Below, piece by piece: positions 17,257 to 21,160 of a stretch of DNA of 21,160 nucleotides. Below the pieces are notes generated by a model. The model made no database searches and had not been told where the DNA came from. It saw only the letters and a list, made by a program, of their open reading frames with translations. Source of the DNA: a virus. The translations under genes and the position numbers were made by a program. Within the stretch, counting starts at the first letter, position 1, and each line of letters begins with the position of its first letter. Location: IMG/VR virus record IMGVR_UViG_3300006928_000127, positions 1 through 21,160 of that record; one strand, given 5' to 3'.

Positions 17257-19794
17257 TTAATACTCTACGTCAACACTAAGTGCTGTAACGGTTGGTGTAT
17301 ATGTACTGTTGTCGCTGCTTAATACAGCCTTAAACCTAAAGGCACGACCCGTTACGAAACCACCATTTGCTAGTTCATAAGAACCCCATGTAGGGGAACC
17401 AGAGGGATCGTCGTTTGTAGCTGAAACATACACTATAACCGATACATCACCAAACTCAGCAGTTTCGTTTGTCCAAGTGTCCCAGTTTCCTGGCCAAGTG
17501 TCCCAATTCTGAGGGATGTTATCCCACAACAAAGTGCCACCATCAAACTTTCTAGTGAATGTTCGTGCGCCTGTTATTCTAGCGTTACGAACAGAGTTAG
17601 TGTCGATGTAAGCACTAAAGAAGTATTCACCAGTTGGCTCTGCTGCGCTTGTGTTGTCTATCTCTATTGCACTGCCAACCTTGATGACATTTGTTTTAGA
17701 GCCAGTGAAATTTGGGTTCTCTGTTTGTGTATCTGTTTGACCTAGCTGTGGTATCTGTGAGGGGTCTATTACAACAGTCGTTACATTCTCACTAAAGTTA
17801 CCCTCTTTGTCGTAAGCCCTAATTAAGAATGTCCCTGATCTAGCTGGCACAGATGCAGAGGTAGATGGTCTAGCGACCTTCTCAACGACAGTAGATGAGT
17901 TGCCCCAAGTAGCTCCCGTTGTGTTGGAGTTGTGTTTGATCTCGTAATGGCTCAAGTCAGAGTCAGGAATAGGGGGCCAAGTTAGAAACAGTGTGCCACC
18001 AGAAATCTCTGCTAGTAGACTACCAACGTCTGACGGATCGCCAATAAATGCGTTAATCTCTTGGTTCTCTAGTAGTGTAAACTGACCTTTAATACCAAAG
18101 GTGTTAATAGCTCTAGCTCTGAAGTCATAGGAGTCTACTTGCAAGTCTCTTACCTTAAACTCACCAAGTGGCCCTTGACCAAATGTAGAGAAAACCGTCT
18201 CACTTGCAAGTTTGTACTCAACCTCAACATAGTCGATAGCCTCTGCCCTACCTGATGTTACATTAGCAACAGCAATGTTTGATACCTTCTGGTTGCTGAC
18301 TTTAGCTTCAGCGGATACGGCAAGACCGACCTCTGGTACATCAAACGGCGACAGTAGATTAGTGTTGTCTCTCTCGTAGACGATACCATCACTAACTTCG
18401 TCAAACACAGATTCAGCAGTCTCACGTAAAGTCATGTTGATCTGTAGGTCTAGTCCATCTGATAGGCCAAACGACCAAGCTATTACTTGGAACTCTTTGT
18501 TAGTCCAACCAAAACGTGTGTTAGTAATCCTTACGTTGTCGCCAACTTGTAGCTCTAGTGTTCTCAGGCCAAAGGCTGCATTAATCGTAAGCTGTTGTCT
18601 GTTAGACTCTAGGCTGATTAGAGCTATACGCCTAGCCTCAATAGAGTTGTCAGTGAACGGTAAGTCTACGTCAGCAACAGATTCTTGATTATTATCAGCG
18701 GTACGAAAAGCTGAGTTAGTAACTTCTGGGTAGTCAGTAACTTGCCAGTTGCTCTCTTCTCCACGGAAAGTACCTTTTACCGTATTAAAGTTGTTACGAC
18801 GAGAATGTCGTGTACTTACGTTTATCCCAGAGCGTAAGTCATCGTCTGTTAAGTCCATCACTGGGTTTGTCCAGTAGGCAGGTTTCATACGCCACTTACC
18901 CTGAGCATACCACAGAGACCCACCCATGCAGGTTAGTAGATCAGACAGAAGGTCATATGGTGTAAGTGCAGTAGTGAAAGCACCATTACAAGTATAACGT
19001 GTCGTACTAGCGAGTGTGTTTGTCTGGTTACATACAGCAGCAGCACTGGTAACTAAATCATCGTCTATGTTAGCAGCAGCTTCACTAAGTCCGTAGCTTG
19101 AAGTCAAGTAGTCACGTAGGCATAGCGCAGGGTTGTCAGACCAATCTGTTGCTCCACTAGAAGGATTGTAGACTTTCTTACCTTTTACTACGGCAGTTAT
19201 TGAAGGTACACCATTAGGGAAAACATCAGCGTTAAACTTCAGTCTAACATACATATACGCAATGCCACGAAGCCTGTGTTCACTTGTCCATTTACCATCA
19301 GACTCTTCCACAAGTTCGGTTGATGCTAGTTGATCTGCGCTCCCGTTGTAAGTAAGTATTCTGATTAAATCGTTATATTTAGTAGGGGATGTTACATTAC
19401 CATCACTGTCAACAGTCACAAGTTCATCGTCTATGTAAAACTCTTCAAACGATTGTACCTCATGTCCAGCGACAGCAATGATCCTGTGAAGGTGCTTGTT
19501 GTTAGTGCCTGTGGCTTCATCGTATAGTATAGCACCACCAGTTTTCATCTTACCGTATATGATCTGATGATCTAATGCTGCACCTTTTGAGTTTACTTGG
19601 TAACCACGGTTGGCTCCACGTAGTTTAGGCTTAGGGGCCAAGGCGGTGAGAGCGAGAGAAGTAACTACATTAACGGCAAGACCTATAGCAAACAGGCCAA
19701 AACTATTTGTAACGGTAGCTAGTCCTAGAGCAGTCCCAATAGTACCTGTGGCAAAGGCTGCGCCCGTTGCAGCAATAGAAGTGAATATAACCAT
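17257..19794 (-). CDS. J-like tail tip attachment protein
   Basis: At 845 residues this is the largest gene. The N-terminus is unusually hydrophobic (FTSIAATGAAFATGTIGTAL, then FGLFAIGLAVNVVTSLAL), followed by a J-type hub region with 'IIYGKMKTGGAILYDEAT' and 'YDLLSDLLTCMGGSLWYAQG'. 'LELQVGDNVRIT' belongs to the second hub barrel. Fibronectin-III-like segments follow, for example 'GTLFLTWPPIPDSDLSHYEI'. A beta-rich C-terminus carries a near-repeat 'NWDTWPGNWDTWTNE'. J-type proteins form the tip of long flexible tails and bind the receptor. I chose ATG 19794, directly after the GNAT stop behind AGAAGG, over a GTG at 19830 inside the GNAT gene. Confidence 0.85.
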   Translation of the reverse strand: MVIFTSIAATGAAFATGTIGTALGLATVTNSFGLFAIGLAVNVVTSLALTALAPKPKLRGANRGYQVNSKGAALDHQIIYGKMKTGGAILYDEATGTNNKHLHRIIAVAGHEVQSFEEFYIDDELVTVDSDGNVTSPTKYNDLIRILTYNGSADQLASTELVEESDGKWTSEHRLRGIAYMYVRLKFNADVFPNGVPSITAVVKGKKVYNPSSGATDWSDNPALCLRDYLTSSYGLSEAAANIDDDLVTSAAAVCNQTNTLASTTRYTCNGAFTTALTPYDLLSDLLTCMGGSLWYAQGKWRMKPAYWTNPVMDLTDDDLRSGINVSTRHSRRNNFNTVKGTFRGEESNWQVTDYPEVTNSAFRTADNNQESVADVDLPFTDNSIEARRIALISLESNRQQLTINAAFGLRTLELQVGDNVRITNTRFGWTNKEFQVIAWSFGLSDGLDLQINMTLRETAESVFDEVSDGIVYERDNTNLLSPFDVPEVGLAVSAEAKVSNQKVSNIAVANVTSGRAEAIDYVEVEYKLASETVFSTFGQGPLGEFKVRDLQVDSYDFRARAINTFGIKGQFTLLENQEINAFIGDPSDVGSLLAEISGGTLFLTWPPIPDSDLSHYEIKHNSNTTGATWGNSSTVVEKVARPSTSASVPARSGTFLIRAYDKEGNFSENVTTVVIDPSQIPQLGQTDTQTENPNFTGSKTNVIKVGSAIEIDNTSAAEPTGEYFFSAYIDTNSVRNARITGARTFTRKFDGGTLLWDNIPQNWDTWPGNWDTWTNETAEFGDVSVIVYVSATNDDPSGSPTWGSYELANGGFVTGRAFRFKAVLSSDNSTYTPTVTALSVDVEY

Positions 19795-19795
19795 A

Positions 19796-20239
19796 CTACA
19801 AAACCTTCTCGTACTTTGTTTCCATCTCACTATAGCCCATTCTATTTAAGAAGTTACCTATAGGGTTCTTTTTAGACGAGGAAGCTACCAACCTGTATAC
19901 GCCATCTTCTTTCATACAAGCCTCAACAAACTTAAACAACTTGTAAGCAACTCTGGATTTTCTGTGGTCTTTGTCTACGTAAACTGCTTCGTAACAACCA
20001 GCTAACTCACCCTTAAGTGTAAACGGAGAGGTAATTATAACTACAAAGTACCCTATGAGGATACCGTCTTTTCTAGCGGTAAAGAACTTTAGTCTTCCTA
20101 TTTCCTCTAGCGCAAAGTAGCTGTCCCAATCTATGACTAGGGTGCTTGTAGGATGTCCTGACTCTTCCCACTCAGTGTGAGCTAAAGGAGCTACTTCTTC
20201 TTCGGCTAGAGATAAAAACTCTTGCTGATATTTAACCAC
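19796..20239 (-). CDS. GNAT-family acetyltransferase in tail module
   Basis: The product (147 residues from GTG 20239) shows the GNAT core: 'ARKDGILIGYFVVII' then 'CYEAVYVDKDHRKSRVAYKLFKF'. The acetyl-CoA loop is R-K-S-R-V-A-Y-K rather than the usual Q/R-x-x-G-x-G/A. The C-terminal 'YRLVASSSKKNPIGNFLNRMGYSEM' is the typical last strand-helix part. The acceptor is unknown. GTG 20239 is preceded by GGGGTCGTAAGA and overlaps the upstream stop by 8 bases. A TTG at 20284 would overlap by 53 and is less likely. It sits exactly between two tail genes, so it may modify a tail protein or a host envelope target (inference). Confidence 0.75.
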   Translation of the reverse strand: MVKYQQEFLSLAEEEVAPLAHTEWEESGHPTSTLVIDWDSYFALEEIGRLKFFTARKDGILIGYFVVIITSPFTLKGELAGCYEAVYVDKDHRKSRVAYKLFKFVEACMKEDGVYRLVASSSKKNPIGNFLNRMGYSEMETKYEKVL

Positions 20240-20864
20240 TCTTACGACCCCAAGATATATTCCTATCCTGTAAGTCTTCAACAAAGTCTAAACCAAGATC
20301 GCCAGGATATATTGACTTTTGATAACCAGAGGTAAATCGGGCAACTCTGGCTCTCTCAAGGTCAATCAGTTTGTTCTCTACTAACAGTTCAATAGTTGAT
20401 GTATCAGCATCTTCAGCTATGTTCATCTGATCCATGTAACCTGAGAAGATACTGTTTAATCCCTTAGAGGTACTCTGTACTTCAATCTTACTACCATCCT
20501 GTAGCAGAATGTAGTCGCTATTCTCCTGTAGGATATTACCCGTGGTAAATGTACCAAAGTATATATTGCAGACACGACCCTGATAAGGCTGGCTGAGAGC
20601 TAAAGAGATGACTTCTGAGGGAATACCAGTCAAGGTTATAGTAGCACCTTTAACGGCTAACTCAGAGGTCTCCTCTACAGTGGAAATGTTGAGTAGCGTC
20701 CCAGCTCCAGCCCACTCAGTCCCATCAGCTAGGACTAGAGTGCCTTGACCTGTCCACATACGAAGTACATTGTCTCCGTCAAACATTAGCTCTACAGCGA
20801 AAAACGGATGTACTGTATCTTCGTTGATGGCTTCTATTGTATTTGCAGACAGGTCTCTGGACAT
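20232..20864 (-). CDS. DUF2163-like tail hub protein
   Basis: The 210-residue protein resembles the DUF2163 tail proteins of siphoviruses and gene transfer agents. It has 'VHPFFAVELMFDGDNVLRMWTGQG', 'GAGTLLNISTVEETSELAVKG', 'LTGIPSEVISLALSQPYQGR' and 'FSGYMDQMNIAEDADTSTIELLVE'. The C-terminal part is 'RARVARFTSGYQKSIYPGDLGLDFVEDLQDRNISWG'-like, with the typical YPGD-G-FV--LQ---I-WG pattern. These proteins join the distal tail to the J-type hub. In related clusters the next gene is an NlpC/P60 peptidase; here it is a GNAT enzyme. Function is inferred from family pattern and order. Confidence 0.78.
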   Translation of the reverse strand: MSRDLSANTIEAINEDTVHPFFAVELMFDGDNVLRMWTGQGTLVLADGTEWAGAGTLLNISTVEETSELAVKGATITLTGIPSEVISLALSQPYQGRVCNIYFGTFTTGNILQENSDYILLQDGSKIEVQSTSKGLNSIFSGYMDQMNIAEDADTSTIELLVENKLIDLERARVARFTSGYQKSIYPGDLGLDFVEDLQDRNISWGRKSG

Positions 20865-20869
20865 ACGAT

Positions 20870-21079
20870 TTACTCCACTTCAGCTTCTGTCGATTTAATT
20901 AGCATATCTACAAAAGCCTGTTTGCCGACTTGTAGTTGATCCAAGTTAAACTGCGTGGAACCTATCTTACGATCAAGGTCTCCTATGTGGTTTACCATGA
21001 CCTTTTGCTGATCTGTTAGCTCATCTTCAGTATAGTCTTTGTCGTTGATCGTAATGGTTTTTGTTTGTTTCTCAGCCAT
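20870..21079 (-). CDS. Small coiled-coil phage protein (DUF6447-like)
   Basis: The 69-residue product starts 'MAEKQTKTITINDKDYTEDEL' and continues as a coiled coil (QQKVMVNHIGDLDRKIGSTQ, then NLDQLQVGKQAFVDML). The 'I-I-DK-Y--DEL-DQ----V-HI-DLD-KI' pattern resembles small proteins annotated DUF6447 in marine phages; I am not certain of the match. It begins behind AAAGGAGATCACA and ends 5 bases before the DUF2163-like gene. Function unknown. A minor tail-assembly or chaperone role is only positional. Confidence 0.6.
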   Translation of the reverse strand: MAEKQTKTITINDKDYTEDELTDQQKVMVNHIGDLDRKIGSTQFNLDQLQVGKQAFVDMLIKSTEAEVE

Positions 21080-21100
21080 TGTGATCTCCTTTCGGTTAAG

Positions 21101-21160
21101 TTAAGCAGCCCAAGGATTTCCCGAGGCTTCGGTGGGGTTAATTTGTTTATCGATAGCAGC
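21101..21160 (-). CDS. C-terminal end of an unknown gene, 5' partial
   Basis: On the minus strand the frame from the window edge is open for 19 codons and ends with TAA at 21103-21101. The visible tail is AAIDKQINPTEASGNPWAA. It ends 21 bases before the start of the coiled-coil gene, the normal place for an upstream tail gene. Too little is visible to name the product. Confidence 0.5.
   Translation of the reverse strand, partial: AAIDKQINPTEASGNPWAA

Noticed and set aside
19795-19830. GTG start giving a longer tail tip protein
   Set aside because: It would lie inside the GNAT gene. ATG 19794 directly follows the GNAT stop and has AGAAGG ahead of it.
1-21160. tRNA genes, integrase, repressor, att sites, IS elements or CRISPR arrays
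   Set aside because: No cloverleaf with a TTCGA arm, no recombinase motifs, no regularly spaced repeats and no terminal inverted repeats were seen on either strand.

Overview
The window is a piece of a tailed double-stranded DNA phage genome. No chromosomal housekeeping genes, integrase, repressor, tRNA, IS element or CRISPR array are visible. The most likely host is a marine alphaproteobacterium of the Roseobacter/Rhodobacteraceae type. This is an inference from a DUF1127 protein (a family typical of Alphaproteobacteria), a B12-dependent class II ribonucleotide reductase, ThyX, PhoH, MazG and a T7-like replication set, a mix common in marine roseophages. The lack of lysogeny genes and a Tyr at the '762' position of the DNA polymerase suggest a lytic lifestyle. 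The tail-tip genes on the minus strand look siphovirus-like, while the replication genes look T7-like.

Layout. Bases 1-14796 are read on the + strand and 14859-21160 on the - strand. The two blocks converge on a hairpin with U-tracts on both strands (14807-14838), probably a shared bidirectional terminator. The longest gene-free stretches are only 136 and 113 bases (3552-3687 and 7575-7687). Both carry the same promoter-like sequence at the same spacing.

Bases 1-2986 hold a run of small, mostly unrecognised genes, plus a WYL_2-like protein, a SleB-type cell wall hydrolase and a ThyX with a variant motif. A sigma-factor-like gene (2979-3551) follows. After the first promoter-like site come the T7 gp4-like primase-helicase, a PD-(D/E)XK nuclease candidate and a family A DNA polymerase. 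After the second site come a gp2.5-like ssDNA-binding protein, a 5'-3' exonuclease, endonuclease I, a metallophosphoesterase, an orphan DNA methyltransferase, MazG, DUF1127, NrdJ, glutaredoxin, PhoH, DUF3310 and a small exported protein. Most of these genes overlap by a few bases, which suggests translationally coupled operons.

The minus block, read from 21160 downwards, encodes a tail/host-interaction and lysis module: the end of an unknown gene, a small coiled-coil protein, a DUF2163-like tail protein, a GNAT acetyltransferase, a J-like tail tip protein, a tail fibre, an M15 peptidase endolysin, a holin candidate, a probable unimolecular spanin and two further membrane proteins.

Working model (inference). 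Endonuclease I and the exonuclease degrade host DNA. NrdJ with glutaredoxin, ThyX and MazG convert and police the nucleotide pool. The primase-helicase, polymerase and SSB replicate the phage. The sigma-like protein may direct host RNA polymerase to the two conserved promoter-like sites or to late promoters outside the window.
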